A stretch of DNA of 64,000 nucleotides, taken from Yokenella regensburgei ATCC 49455 (GTDB lineage Bacteria; Pseudomonadota; Gammaproteobacteria; Enterobacterales; Enterobacteriaceae). The notes under the pieces are model-generated. The model saw nothing but the letters and a program-made list of their open reading frames with translations. It was not told the DNA's origin and made no database searches. Both the position numbers and the translations under genes were made by a program. Each line of letters begins with the position of its first letter. Within the stretch, counting starts at the first letter, position 1. Positions 37,543-45,135 of this stretch are shown in pieces. The stretch lies in the NCBI RefSeq assembly GCF_000735455.1, contig NZ_JMPS01000040.1, forward strand, positions 23,195-87,194, given 5' to 3'.

Positions 37543-38739
37543 CTAACGCAGTGACATCAAAGAAAATTCGGGATCGTCGAGCGGCACATCGCGCAGATCC
37601 CGTCGGGCGGCTATCCAGCGCTTCGCAAGCTTAACGGTCCTTGCATCGTTAAAGGCAACCAGCTGCTCGAGGCTGCCGTCAGCCGCCAGCGAGAAGAACA
37701 AGGGGCCTTTTGGATCGCGGCGCACCACCATCCGGCAATCGGATCGCGGTACCCCGAGGATCTGAATGTTGTGCTGGTATTGATCTGACCACAGCCAGGC
37801 AGGCTCGTCGTAGCCCGGCGCGCTGTCGTTGAGCATCGCTTTGGCCGTCGCCACCGCCTGATTTTGCGCAAAGGCCCACGACTGCAGACAGAGTCCATAC
37901 TGGTGGTGCTGTGCGACGTCACCGGCGGCATAAATCAGCGGATCGGACGTTCTTCCCTGCGCATCCACGATAATGCCCTGCGCCGTGGTCAGCCCCGCCT
38001 GGCGAGCCAGGCTTACGTTGAGCGTCACCCCAATCCCCACCACCACCGCGTCGAACAGTTCGCGTTTGCCATCGCACTGAATCACCGGCAGCCCGTCAGC
38101 ATCTTCCAGCTCCATCGCGCCGCAGCCGCAGCGCACATCCACCCCCTGTTCGCGGTGCAGGTGCAGCAGTTCGGCAGAAACCTCAGCCCCTACCGAGCGC
38201 ATGCACAGCGCAGGCTGCTGTTCAAACAGCGTGACCGCCACACCCCGTTTACGCGCTGAGGCGGCTATCTCCAGCCCAATCCAGCCGCCGCCGACGATAG
38301 CCAGTTTGGCGCAGTTGGCGAGACGCTGCTTCAGCCGCTGGGCATCCTGCCAGTGGCGCAGGGTGTACACCTGCGGGTGCTGTGCCCAACTGTCCCCCGG
38401 CAGGCGGGCGCTGCCGCCGGTCGCGATCAGCAGTTTGTCGTAGTGCAGCGTGTCACCATTGCTGAGCTGAATGCGATTCGCGGTACGATAAATCGCCATC
38501 GCGCGCAGCGGGCGATACCAGCGCAGATCAAGAGAGCGCTGCACCTCTTCACTGAACAGTCTCGGCAGTGCCGGGACCTCATCAAGCAGCGCGGCTTTCG
38601 ACAACGGCGGGCGCTCGTAGAAATCCCACGGCTCGTCGCTCACCACGGCAATTTCACCGTTAAATCCCTCATCGCGCAGCGTTTTTGCCGCCCATCCTCC
38701 GGCCTGACCGCCGCCGATAATGATGATTCGTTCTGTCAT
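37543..38739 (-). CDS. FAD-dependent ferredoxin reductase
   Basis: 398-residue pyridine-nucleotide reductase of the type that feeds Rieske ferredoxins. The FAD motif IIGGGQAGGWAA is at 7-18, the NAD(P)H motif AIVGGGWIGLE in the middle third, and YAAGDVAQHH is the second FAD motif. The C-terminal reductase domain carries WSDQYQHNIQILG, as in ferredoxin reductases such as BphA4 and HcaD. It passes electrons to the ferredoxin at 42642-42965. Starts with a 4-bp ATGA overlap with the upstream dioxygenase gene, showing translational coupling. Confidence 0.9.
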   Translation of the reverse strand: MTERIIIIGGGQAGGWAAKTLRDEGFNGEIAVVSDEPWDFYERPPLSKAALLDEVPALPRLFSEEVQRSLDLRWYRPLRAMAIYRTANRIQLSNGDTLHYDKLLIATGGSARLPGDSWAQHPQVYTLRHWQDAQRLKQRLANCAKLAIVGGGWIGLEIAASARKRGVAVTLFEQQPALCMRSVGAEVSAELLHLHREQGVDVRCGCGAMELEDADGLPVIQCDGKRELFDAVVVGIGVTLNVSLARQAGLTTAQGIIVDAQGRTSDPLIYAAGDVAQHHQYGLCLQSWAFAQNQAVATAKAMLNDSAPGYDEPAWLWSDQYQHNIQILGVPRSDCRMVVRRDPKGPLFFSLAADGSLEQLVAFNDARTVKLAKRWIAARRDLRDVPLDDPEFSLMSLR

Positions 38740-39662
38740 AACGCCTCCGTCTTCTTCTGCTGACGACGGGTATCGTGGTCAATGCCACCCTCTACGGCCC
38801 ACTCGGTAAAGGAGACCAGCGAATGTTCCAGCTCACGCGGCTGCCACTTTTCCGTCAGGTAATCATCGTTGGTGTAGTATTCGAACGCGCCGCCGGTGGG
38901 GCTATTGACGTACCAGAAATAGGCGGAAGAAACCGGGTGACGACCGGGGCCGATAAACGTGCTCCAGGCGTTACGGTTCATAGCGATACCGCCACCTGCC
39001 ACTTCATGGATATCGCGCACGGTAAACGCCACGTGGTTGAGCCCACGTTTGCGGTTCGGGAGTTGCAGCAGGAACAGGTTGTGGTGACCGCCGCGCGTCT
39101 GGCAGCGCAGGAACACGGCGCGGTTGATATAACGATCGGAAACCTGAAAGCCAAGCACCTCACGATAGAAACGCTCGACTGCCGCCAGCTCTTCGACAAA
39201 AAACACCACATGGCCGATGTTGACCGGCGTGGCTTTGTCATACACCGGGCTTGGGGTGTCGATCCGACGCATATCGCCCCACTGATTAATCGGCTCGACG
39301 TGAAGCCTTACTTCCGTTTGCTGCGTCACCTGCACCCGCAGGGTCATGCCGTTCGGGTCACGGCACTCCAGCGCACCGTCGACCTCACGAAAACCCGGCT
39401 GCTTTGCAAGCTGCGGACGAAGCGCGTCAAGCGCCGCGCGGTCAGCCACCGCCCAGGTCATGCGCCGCAGGGTATTTCCGGTCTCAAACGCTGGTGGCAG
39501 GTCAGGATCATTCGTCGGTTTCAACGCCACGCTCGCGCCGCTGAGGGTAGTAAAGTGGCGCCCACCGGCGTCACCGCGCAGGCCGAAGTCCGCCATAAAT
39601 TTGCTGCAATCCGCCAGGTTGTCGACGCCAAATTCCAGCTTTTCAATTCCAGTGATGCTCAT
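38736..39662 (-). CDS. Extradiol (catechol 2,3-type) dioxygenase, VOC family
   Basis: 308 residues, two vicinal-oxygen-chelate modules (about 1-115 and 145-265). The iron ligands of type I extradiol dioxygenases are at the expected places: His151 in NIGHVVFF, His210 in GLNHVAFTV and Glu261 in GAFEYYTN (biphenyl-diol dioxygenase uses His146, His210, Glu260). An intact active site implies ring cleavage next to a pair of hydroxyls. It is preceded by an 87-bp gap after the iclR-type gene, the largest gap inside the operon. Confidence 0.9.
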   Translation of the reverse strand: MSITGIEKLEFGVDNLADCSKFMADFGLRGDAGGRHFTTLSGASVALKPTNDPDLPPAFETGNTLRRMTWAVADRAALDALRPQLAKQPGFREVDGALECRDPNGMTLRVQVTQQTEVRLHVEPINQWGDMRRIDTPSPVYDKATPVNIGHVVFFVEELAAVERFYREVLGFQVSDRYINRAVFLRCQTRGGHHNLFLLQLPNRKRGLNHVAFTVRDIHEVAGGGIAMNRNAWSTFIGPGRHPVSSAYFWYVNSPTGGAFEYYTNDDYLTEKWQPRELEHSLVSFTEWAVEGGIDHDTRRQQKKTEAL

Positions 39663-39749
39663 AATGGGTTGCCTCTTTACCGTTCAGTTGCCTTTTTGGG
39701 GCGTATGAGGGGCCCGACGCCCGCCAGCGCCTGAATGTAATTATTTGAT

Positions 39750-40538
39750 TTAACTCGCTTTCGCCAGATACCCCAGGAAGCCGGAGATTTTCTCTGCCGC
39801 CGCACGGACTTCGTTCAACAGGCGACGTTTATCCGTAGACGGCACTTCTTCGGCAGGTACCATGATGCTCACCACCGCCGCTACCCGCCCACTGCGATCG
39901 TAAATCGGCCAGACGATTGAGGAGATCCCCTGACGGAAGAAGGATTCACCAATGACGTAGCCGCGCACTTTGTCCTGCTGCACCATTTCCCACAGCGCTT
40001 CGCGATCGTAAAGCTGGCCCGGTACGTTGCCCGGCAGGCGCGCATCCGGGAACAGTTTTTCGTACTCTGCACGGCTAAGGTCTGTGAGAAGCACCCGCCC
40101 AAGCGAGGTGCAGTGCACCGGCAAACGTGTCCCGATACTGACCTGATTGACCCGAGAACCTGCGGCGCTAACGCGGGCCACGTAGATAATGTCGCGACCG
40201 TCGCGGATAGCCAGGTGGCTGCTACACTGGCTGCTGTCGCGCAGTTGTTCAATCACCCGTTGCCCCACCTGGGCGACATCCAGCGACGCAATGTATTCGA
40301 AGCCGAGCCGCAGCACGTTCATTCCCAATGAAAACGTGTTGGTACGCGGATTACGTTCCAGAAACCCCAGGTACTCCAGCGTCTGTACTACCCGATAGGC
40401 GGTCGCTTTCGGCATCCCCACCAGCCGGTGCATTTCGGCAAACGTCAGGTCGCGATGCTGTTCGCTGAACGCCATCAACAATTGCAAACCCCGCTCAAGT
40501 CCTGGCACCAGATATCTCGTTTCCTGCTCGTTGGCCAT
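39750..40538 (-). CDS. IclR-family transcriptional regulator
   Basis: 262 residues from the ATG at 40538 (GGAG 5 bp upstream); an ATG 12 codons earlier overlaps the SDR gene and is less likely. The N-terminal winged helix (about 10-70) contains LTFAEMHRLVGMPKATAYRVVQTLEYLG, and the C-terminal effector domain (about 85-255) has the typical CTSLGRVLL and GYVIGESFFRQGISSIVWPI stretches. It is embedded in the operon between the diol-dehydrogenase-like SDR and the dioxygenase. Palindromes at 42985-43008 and 43252-43271 upstream of the first gene are its probable operators. Confidence 0.9.
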   Translation of the reverse strand: MANEQETRYLVPGLERGLQLLMAFSEQHRDLTFAEMHRLVGMPKATAYRVVQTLEYLGFLERNPRTNTFSLGMNVLRLGFEYIASLDVAQVGQRVIEQLRDSSQCSSHLAIRDGRDIIYVARVSAAGSRVNQVSIGTRLPVHCTSLGRVLLTDLSRAEYEKLFPDARLPGNVPGQLYDREALWEMVQQDKVRGYVIGESFFRQGISSIVWPIYDRSGRVAAVVSIMVPAEEVPSTDKRRLLNEVRAAAEKISGFLGYLAKAS

Positions 40539-40554
40539 ACCGTCTCCGCCACGC

Positions 40555-41304
40555 TTAGTTAAAGACAAATCCACCGTTCACCGGCAGCAGTTGCCCGGTG
40601 ATAAATCCGGAAAGCGGGCTCAGGAGCCACACTACGCTGCCGGTCACATCTTCAGGCTGCTGCGCACCGCTAAGCGCCCGGCCATTTTCATACAGCTGAT
40701 GGCGCTCCGCCGGGACGTACTCCGTGGCTTCAACCCGGGTAAGGCCTGGCGCAATCGCGTTGATACGTATACGTCTTTCACCCAGTTCACGCGCCATCGA
40801 ACGGGTCATGGAAATCACCGCCCCTTTGCTGGCGACATACGCCATCAGGCGCGGTGCCCCCCAGAGCGCGGTATCCGACGCCACGTTGACGATGGCAGAA
40901 CCTTCACGCATCAGCGGTACGGCTGCACGGGTCACAAGCCAGGTGCCTTTGACATTAACCGTCATCACCTTGTCCCACAGTGTCGGGTCGTACTCCATCA
41001 TGTCTTTGCCGCCGACGCCGGTCGCCAGCGCCGCGTTATTCACCAGCCCGTCGACGGCGCCGCGTTTGCCGATGTCGCTGAATGCCAGGGCGATGGACTC
41101 TGCGTCCGCGAGATCTATCCACTGCGTCTCAACGCGATAGCCCTGCTGGCGTAAACGCTGCGCGCTTTCTGCAAGTTCACCCTTGAGGATGTCGCACAGC
41201 ACCACCGTGGCCCCTTGCTGAGCGCAGGCCAGCGCGAAGTGGTAGCCCAGGCCACGCGCTGCGCCGGTAACGACGATGCGTTTGTCGTTAAGCAATCCAT
41301 TCAT
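40555..41304 (-). CDS. SDR-family dehydrogenase, likely diol dehydrogenase
   Basis: 249-residue classical short-chain dehydrogenase. The cofactor motif TGAARGLG is at 13-20, NNAA at 89-92, and the intact catalytic set is Ser143, Tyr156 and Lys160 (VASDTALWGAPRLMAYVASK). Its ATG overlaps the stop of the Rieske oxygenase gene (TGATG), so the two are translationally coupled. Oxidation of the cis-dihydrodiol made by the oxygenase to a catechol is the natural role. A 3-oxoacyl reductase-like activity cannot be excluded. Confidence 0.87.
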   Translation of the reverse strand: MNGLLNDKRIVVTGAARGLGYHFALACAQQGATVVLCDILKGELAESAQRLRQQGYRVETQWIDLADAESIALAFSDIGKRGAVDGLVNNAALATGVGGKDMMEYDPTLWDKVMTVNVKGTWLVTRAAVPLMREGSAIVNVASDTALWGAPRLMAYVASKGAVISMTRSMARELGERRIRINAIAPGLTRVEATEYVPAERHQLYENGRALSGAQQPEDVTGSVVWLLSPLSGFITGQLLPVNGGFVFN

Positions 41305-42326
41305 CAGGCAGCTCCCTGCGCGGCTTCGCGCCGGGCAAGCTGCTCTTTCGCGGCTTTCTGCATCATCCGGCGCAGGCGTGAGAGCCCCACATCATGCTGA
41401 TAGAGATATTCATGGTCGCGGGCGTTCGGAGCCATGTTTTCCAGCACCACGCGATCCTGCTCCAGGACTTCCCAGTGCAGTTTTTCCAGACGATTACGGT
41501 ACATAAAACGCCACAGGTCACGCTGCCAGCCTTTCACGCCACGAATACGCCAGAAGAACACGCGGCAGTTGTCGTTGTCTTCCGGAACCACCATGCCGAC
41601 AATCCAGAAGTGACCGCCGGGCCCGAAGCGTTTTTTGTACGGGATGGACAGGCGCATCCAGTACGCACCGCTGGAGCCCAGTTCAACCCAGTCGAAGTTA
41701 ACGCCGCTCTGCCCTTTCTTCTCAAACACAAACCCGCTCGGCGTTGGCTGCAGCACCATATCGGCCTTACGGTCGCCTTCCGCCATCGAGTGCGACGACG
41801 AGTGCAGGTAGGTGCCGTGCATCGGATCCATCACGTTTTCGAGCGCGTACTGGTAATTACACTGCCACGCGGCGGTGCAGAGGAAATGGCTGTAGGTTTC
41901 GCTATCGGCAAGCTCTTCTGGGAAGCTCAGTTCGTCAGGCTGCTGGTCAGCGGTAACGCCAAACCAGAGGAAAATCGCGCCGTGGGCTTCCTGTACGTTG
42001 TAGCTGCGCACGCACTGTTGTCCCACCAGCGGGCAGCGGTCGACGGCCGGGACATCTTTAACTTCGCCACTGCCCGCCACTTCCAGGCCGTGGTACCAGC
42101 AGGCAATGCGGTCGCCGAGGTTCCAGCCCATCGACAGACGCGCACCGCGGTGCGGGCAGCGGTCCTCCAGCGCCTGAACCTGGCCATCTTTATTCCGCCA
42201 TACCACAATCTGTTCCCCAAGGCGGGTGATACCCACCGGCGCGGATTGCACTTCCCAGCTCGCCAGCACCGGATACCACAGACCGCGCAGCCCTGTGTCG
42301 AGATATTGCTGAACCGTCGTTGTCAT
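41304..42326 (-). CDS. Rieske non-heme iron oxygenase, alpha subunit
   Basis: Terminal oxygenase of 340 residues from the ATG at 42326. The Rieske [2Fe-2S] site is C57-x-H59-x16-C76-x2-H79 (DRCPHRGARL, CWYHG). The mononuclear iron site is D167-P-M-H170-x4-H175 (NVMDPMHGTYLH), with an acidic EQDRVVLEN segment near 295 for the carboxylate ligand. No beta-subunit gene is present, so it belongs to the homotrimeric alpha-only class (phthalate, vanillate, carbazole types). Partners here are a separate ferredoxin and an FAD reductase. It could hydroxylate a ring or remove a methyl group. Confidence 0.92.
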   Translation of the reverse strand: MTTTVQQYLDTGLRGLWYPVLASWEVQSAPVGITRLGEQIVVWRNKDGQVQALEDRCPHRGARLSMGWNLGDRIACWYHGLEVAGSGEVKDVPAVDRCPLVGQQCVRSYNVQEAHGAIFLWFGVTADQQPDELSFPEELADSETYSHFLCTAAWQCNYQYALENVMDPMHGTYLHSSSHSMAEGDRKADMVLQPTPSGFVFEKKGQSGVNFDWVELGSSGAYWMRLSIPYKKRFGPGGHFWIVGMVVPEDNDNCRVFFWRIRGVKGWQRDLWRFMYRNRLEKLHWEVLEQDRVVLENMAPNARDHEYLYQHDVGLSRLRRMMQKAAKEQLARREAAQGAA

Positions 42327-42336
42327 CGCCCTCTCC

Positions 42337-42645
42337 TCAGTATCCGTTAACCTGTAAAAATGCCTGGAAACTGCTTTCGCTCCACGCCTCGCCCTGCTGG
42401 TCATACATTTTTATTTGATTCAATCCATGAACCAGTTCCGGCAGGGTTTCGACTCCCCGTTCAAACAGGGTTTCCAGGGTGGCGATTAGCGACAGCTCCC
42501 AGCTTTCCGGCTGGCGGCTGCGGGTCTGCCAGACCAGATTCTGATACTCACCGGGTTTATGAATATTGCCGCTGCCGCCTTCCGACGGCGGCGTGAACTG
42601 GCGACTTTCCGGCAGGGATGGGTTGAACGCCCGGAATTCGCTCAT
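42337..42645 (-). CDS. Small helical protein of Rieske operons, function unknown
   Basis: 102-residue soluble protein between the ferredoxin and oxygenase genes, starting with a 4-bp ATGA overlap with the ferredoxin gene and ending 10 bp before the oxygenase start. It is Ser/Glu/Gln-rich, with one central helical region (ESWELSLIATLETLFERGVETLPELVHGLNQ split around 47-77). It has no cysteine cluster, so it is not a ferredoxin. Similar small proteins accompany some alpha-only Rieske oxygenases and are sometimes labelled recombinase-like helix-turn-helix. A structural or regulatory partner of the oxygenase is possible. No function is assigned. Confidence 0.75.
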   Translation of the reverse strand: MSEFRAFNPSLPESRQFTPPSEGGSGNIHKPGEYQNLVWQTRSRQPESWELSLIATLETLFERGVETLPELVHGLNQIKMYDQQGEAWSESSFQAFLQVNGY

Positions 42646-42965
42646 ACCACGCTCTCCTCGATGAAGGTAATCTGGATCTGGTTTTCAAAAATCCGTACCG
42701 GGTAACGGTTGAGGTTCCGCTCACCTGGGCCGTGCAGGCACTTCCCGGTTTTGATATCGAACACCGCTTCATGCAGCGGACATTCGACTTTGCCATCTTC
42801 AACAAATCCCTGACTTAACAGGGCATAAGCATGCGGGCAGACGTCCTCCAGTGCGTAATATTCACCGTCGATAAGATAAATGCCGATGTCTTTACCCTCG
42901 ACATTGCCGCTAAAAGGAAAATCTTCCTGCACTTGCTTCGCGTCACACACGCTTATCCAGCTCAT
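42642..42965 (-). CDS. Rieske-type ferredoxin
   Basis: 107-residue [2Fe-2S] electron carrier for the oxygenase. Ligands are C43-x-H45-x16-C62-x2-H65 (VCPHAYALLS, CPLHEAVFD). The ATG at 42965 is preferred because GGAGG is 6 bp upstream. The adjacent ATG at 42968 is only 3 bp from it, and a longer form is unlike ferredoxins. First gene of the 14-gene block; the next gene overlaps by 4 bp. Electrons should come from the reductase at 37543-38739. Confidence 0.92.
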   Translation of the reverse strand: MSWISVCDAKQVQEDFPFSGNVEGKDIGIYLIDGEYYALEDVCPHAYALLSQGFVEDGKVECPLHEAVFDIKTGKCLHGPGERNLNRYPVRIFENQIQITFIEESVV

Positions 42966-42984
42966 CATGATCCTCCAGCTGTAA

Positions 42985-43008
42985 GTTTCATATATGAAAC
43001 ATTGTTTC
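42985..43008 (-). promoter_or_regulatory. Operator-like double palindrome upstream of the catabolic operon
   Basis: Two overlapping palindromes 20 bp before the ferredoxin start: GTTTCATATATGAAAC (42985-43000, perfect 16-mer) and GAAAC-att-GTTTC (42996-43008). The GTTTCA/TGAAAC half-sites resemble operators of IclR-family proteins such as KdgR. They lie roughly +8 to +31 from the start predicted by the promoter at 43024-43051, where a bound repressor would block transcription. Assignment to the operon's own IclR protein is inference. Confidence 0.75.
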
Positions 43009-43023
43009 TTATTTAATACGGTC

Positions 43024-43051
43024 AATATAAAAGCGATCACTATTTCGTCAA
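43024..43051 (-). promoter_or_regulatory. Sigma-70-like promoter of the catabolic operon
   Basis: On the minus strand TTGACG (43051-43046), 16 bp, TATATT (43029-43024), predicting a start near 43016. A CRP-like sequence CGTGATCGCTTCCACA (minus strand, 43115-43100, 8 of 10 consensus positions) is centred about 91 bp upstream of that start. The decamer AAGCGATCAC occurs at 43031-43040 and again at 43105-43114. Confidence 0.55.
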
Positions 43052-43251
43052 GGCGTGATGTGACAAATTTGTTAAACACTTTGTGATTAATTAATTAACT
43101 GTGGAAGCGATCACGAAAAATAATGTCGATGAGAGCATCGTTTTTAAAGAAAAGCAGATCTCGCTGTTTATTGAAAAACATTCATCAATGCAAAAATGAG
43201 GGGGAAGCTATGAAATTAAGGAATGATAAATATAAAGATTGGGAAAACATG

Positions 43252-43271
43252 AAGTTTCACCTGTGAAACTT
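43252..43271. promoter_or_regulatory. Second operator-like palindrome (AAGTTTCAC-N2-GTGAAACTT)
   Basis: Perfect 9-bp arms around CT, sharing the GTTTCA/TGAAAC core of the site at 42985-43008 and lying about 260 bp further upstream. A weaker copy, GTTTCACCAATGAACC, is at 43301-43316. The spacing would allow looping between distant sites. The surrounding DNA (42966-43517) is AT-rich and holds no gene. Confidence 0.65.
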
Positions 43272-43473
43272 AAATTACAATTAACCATTAAAAACAATGA
43301 GTTTCACCAATGAACCAATTTACCCTTGTGACTATCACCTTGCAGGAAAAATAATAACCACATTTTATTATGGTATTAGCGTAAAACCTTGAGAATGATT
43401 TAAAGATGAGAAATAAAACGAGGGGTTAACTGACAGGGGATTTTGCCTGATGTCCAGAATAATATGCTGCAAA

Positions 43474-43505
43474 GATGCTGCCGAGTATTATTTCTCAGCA
43501 GCATT
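43474..43505. terminator. Hairpin after speB
   Basis: Stem GATGCTGCCGAG / CTCAGCAGCATT around TATTATTT, 13 bp from the speB stop. The T-tract (TTTTTATTT) lies on the + strand side, so it is a better terminator for + transcription than for speB. On the speB strand it is a plain stem-loop. It marks the right edge of the accessory block region. Confidence 0.6.
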
Positions 43506-43517
43506 TTTATTTCAGAC

Positions 43518-44438
43518 TTATTCGCCTTTTTTGGCAGCCTGCAGATAGAGCATTTCCAGCGCCAGGGTCGCCGCAGCCAGCGCGGTGATTTCAGACTGGT
43601 CGTATGCCGGAGCAACTTCTACCACGTCCATCCCAACGATGTTCAGGTCTTTCAGGCCGCGGACCAGCTTGATCGCGCGATCGGAGGTCAGGCCGCCGAT
43701 AACCGGAGTACCGGTACCCGGTGCAAACGCCGGATCCAGACAGTCGATATCAAAGGTCAGATAAACCGGCATATCACCGACAATCTGCTTCACCTGAGCG
43801 ATAACATCATCAACGCTACGATCGTTCACCTGGCCTGCGTCCAGCACGGTGAAACCATTGTCTTTATCGAACTCGGTACGAATACCGATCTGCACGGAGT
43901 GGTTCGGATCGATAAGCCCTTCGTTCGGCGCAGTGAAGAACATGGTGCCATGGTCAAACTCACAGCCGTTAGCATAGGTATCGGTGTGCGCATCGAAGTG
44001 CACCAGCGCCATTTTACCGAAGTGCTTCGCGTGGGCACGCAGCAGCGGCAGAGTGACGAAGTGGTCACCGCCGAAGGAGAGCATACGTTTACCGGCTGCC
44101 AGCAGTTTTTCCGCGTGCGCCTGCAGCTTCTCACTCATTTCACGCGCATCACCAAATGCGTACACCAGATCGCCGCAGTCCACGACGTTCAGACGTTCGC
44201 GCATATCGAAGTTCCACGGGAAGCGGTTGTGCTCCCACGCGAGGTTGGTGGACACCTGACGGATAGCCGCCGGACCATGACGACCGCCCGCGCGGCCAGA
44301 TGTCGCCATATCGAACGGAACGCCGGTGATAACACAGTCAGCATCGCTGTCGTAGGGCTGGAAGTTCATTGGCAGACGCAGGAAACCAAAGGCGTTGGAA
44401 ACCAGGGAGTTGTCGTACTGATGACCTAAAGTGCTCAT
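43518..44438 (-). CDS. speB: Agmatinase
   Basis: Hydrolyses agmatine to putrescine and urea, second step of the arginine route to polyamines after SpeA. 306 residues, as in E. coli. Ureohydrolase metal motifs are [13 protein letters not shown] (about 122-134), [10 protein letters not shown] (about 150-159) and [17 protein letters not shown] (about 231-247), supplying the His and Asp ligands of the dimanganese centre. In E. coli speB follows speA directly. Here hipBA lies between them, and an intrinsic terminator sits 40 bp upstream of the start. Confidence 0.98.
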   Translation of the reverse strand: MSTLGHQYDNSLVSNAFGFLRLPMNFQPYDSDADCVITGVPFDMATSGRAGGRHGPAAIRQVSTNLAWEHNRFPWNFDMRERLNVVDCGDLVYAFGDAREMSEKLQAHAEKLLAAGKRMLSFGGDHFVTLPLLRAHAKHFGKMALVHFDAHTDTYANGCEFDHGTMFFTAPNEGLIDPNHSVQIGIRTEFDKDNGFTVLDAGQVNDRSVDDVIAQVKQIVGDMPVYLTFDIDCLDPAFAPGTGTPVIGGLTSDRAIKLVRGLKDLNIVGMDVVEVAPAYDQSEITALAAATLALEMLYLQAAKKGE

Positions 44439-44478
44439 GTCCTGACCTCTTCTAAAGTCGATACATTAAAAACAGATG

Positions 44479-44523
44479 AAAAAAAATCCCCTCCGCGTCG
44501 TTAGGCCCGACGAGGAAGGGATT
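44479..44523 (-). terminator. Strong intrinsic terminator in the speB leader
   Basis: On the speB strand: 16-base arms AATCCCTTCCTCGTCG and CGACGCGGAGGGGATT around the 7-base loop ggcctaa, with one mismatch and one G-T pair, running into eight T residues. It ends 40 bp before the speB ATG and reads into that gene. A minus-strand TATAAT at 44589-44584 could start an RNA near 44577 that contains this hairpin, as in transcription attenuation. It could instead be a leftover terminator from an ancestral upstream gene. Confidence 0.85.
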
Positions 44524-44625
44524 ATTCGAATTCAGTTTGTCTGCGGATTATCGCCGCAAATTCATACGGGTTCAAGCACCAGCATTATAGACAATTTCAG
44601 AATATCTGCCCCTCAGTCCTGATAA

Positions 44626-44724
44626 GGTAAAATTTGACCTGAAAGGCGGAATTTTAGCCTAAAACAGGTAAAATATTACCGAAAAAGAAAAAACCACAAA
44701 CTAATAAAAAGGTATTATACTACC
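44626..44724 (+). promoter_or_regulatory. Four operator-like palindromes upstream of hipB
   Basis: Four A/T-centred inverted repeats with GG...CC ends: GGTAAAATTTGACC (44626-44639), GGCGGAATTTTAGCC (44645-44659), GGTAAAATATTACC (44667-44680) and GGTATTATACTACC (44711-44724). The array resembles the multiple HipB operators of E. coli hipBA in layout though not in sequence. The last copy overlaps TATTAT/TATACT promoter-like sequence, so autorepression by the antitoxin is likely. The rest of the 44439-44766 gap holds the speB leader. Confidence 0.72.
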
Positions 44725-44766
44725 CATAAATGCGGTTTAATGATGATTAAAGGTACATTTTTACCC

Positions 44767-45132
44767 ATGAATGATTTTACCCGGGCCATGACCGACAGCG
44801 TGCTGGCAGAGAGATTATTCAACCGCCTGGAAGCACGGCGTAAAGCGATGAAAATCACCCAGCTAACGCTCGCTGAACGCGTTGGTATCACACCCAAAAC
44901 CTACCGGGCGGTGAAGAGTGGCTCGTGCAGCCTGCTTATTTTTATCAGCATTCTTCGTGAGCTACAGTTGCTGGAGAATCTGGATACGCTGGTTCCCGCC
45001 GCCACGCTGCGGCCTGCGGAAGTCTGGGCTCAGGTCTCCAGGGCGGGGAAAAGGCAACCGTCCACGGCCACCAAAGCGATGCAGATCCGCAGCATGATGG
45101 AAAAACGCAAGAAATATAAAACAGGGGAGTAA
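44767..45132 (+). CDS. HipB-like antitoxin, XRE-type DNA-binding protein
   Basis: 121-residue protein from MNDFTRAMTDSVLAERLF, with a helix-turn-helix in MKITQLTLAERVGITPKTYRAVKSG and a basic, disordered-looking C-terminal tail (QIRSMMEKRKKYKTGE). An ATG nine codons upstream is also open, and neither start has an ideal ribosome site. It is 3 bp before the HipA-like gene, the antitoxin-first order of hipBA. It should bind the palindromes at 44626-44724 and neutralise the kinase. Confidence 0.82.
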   Translation: MNDFTRAMTDSVLAERLFNRLEARRKAMKITQLTLAERVGITPKTYRAVKSGSCSLLIFISILRELQLLENLDTLVPAATLRPAEVWAQVSRAGKRQPSTATKAMQIRSMMEKRKKYKTGE

Positions 45133-45135
45133 GAG

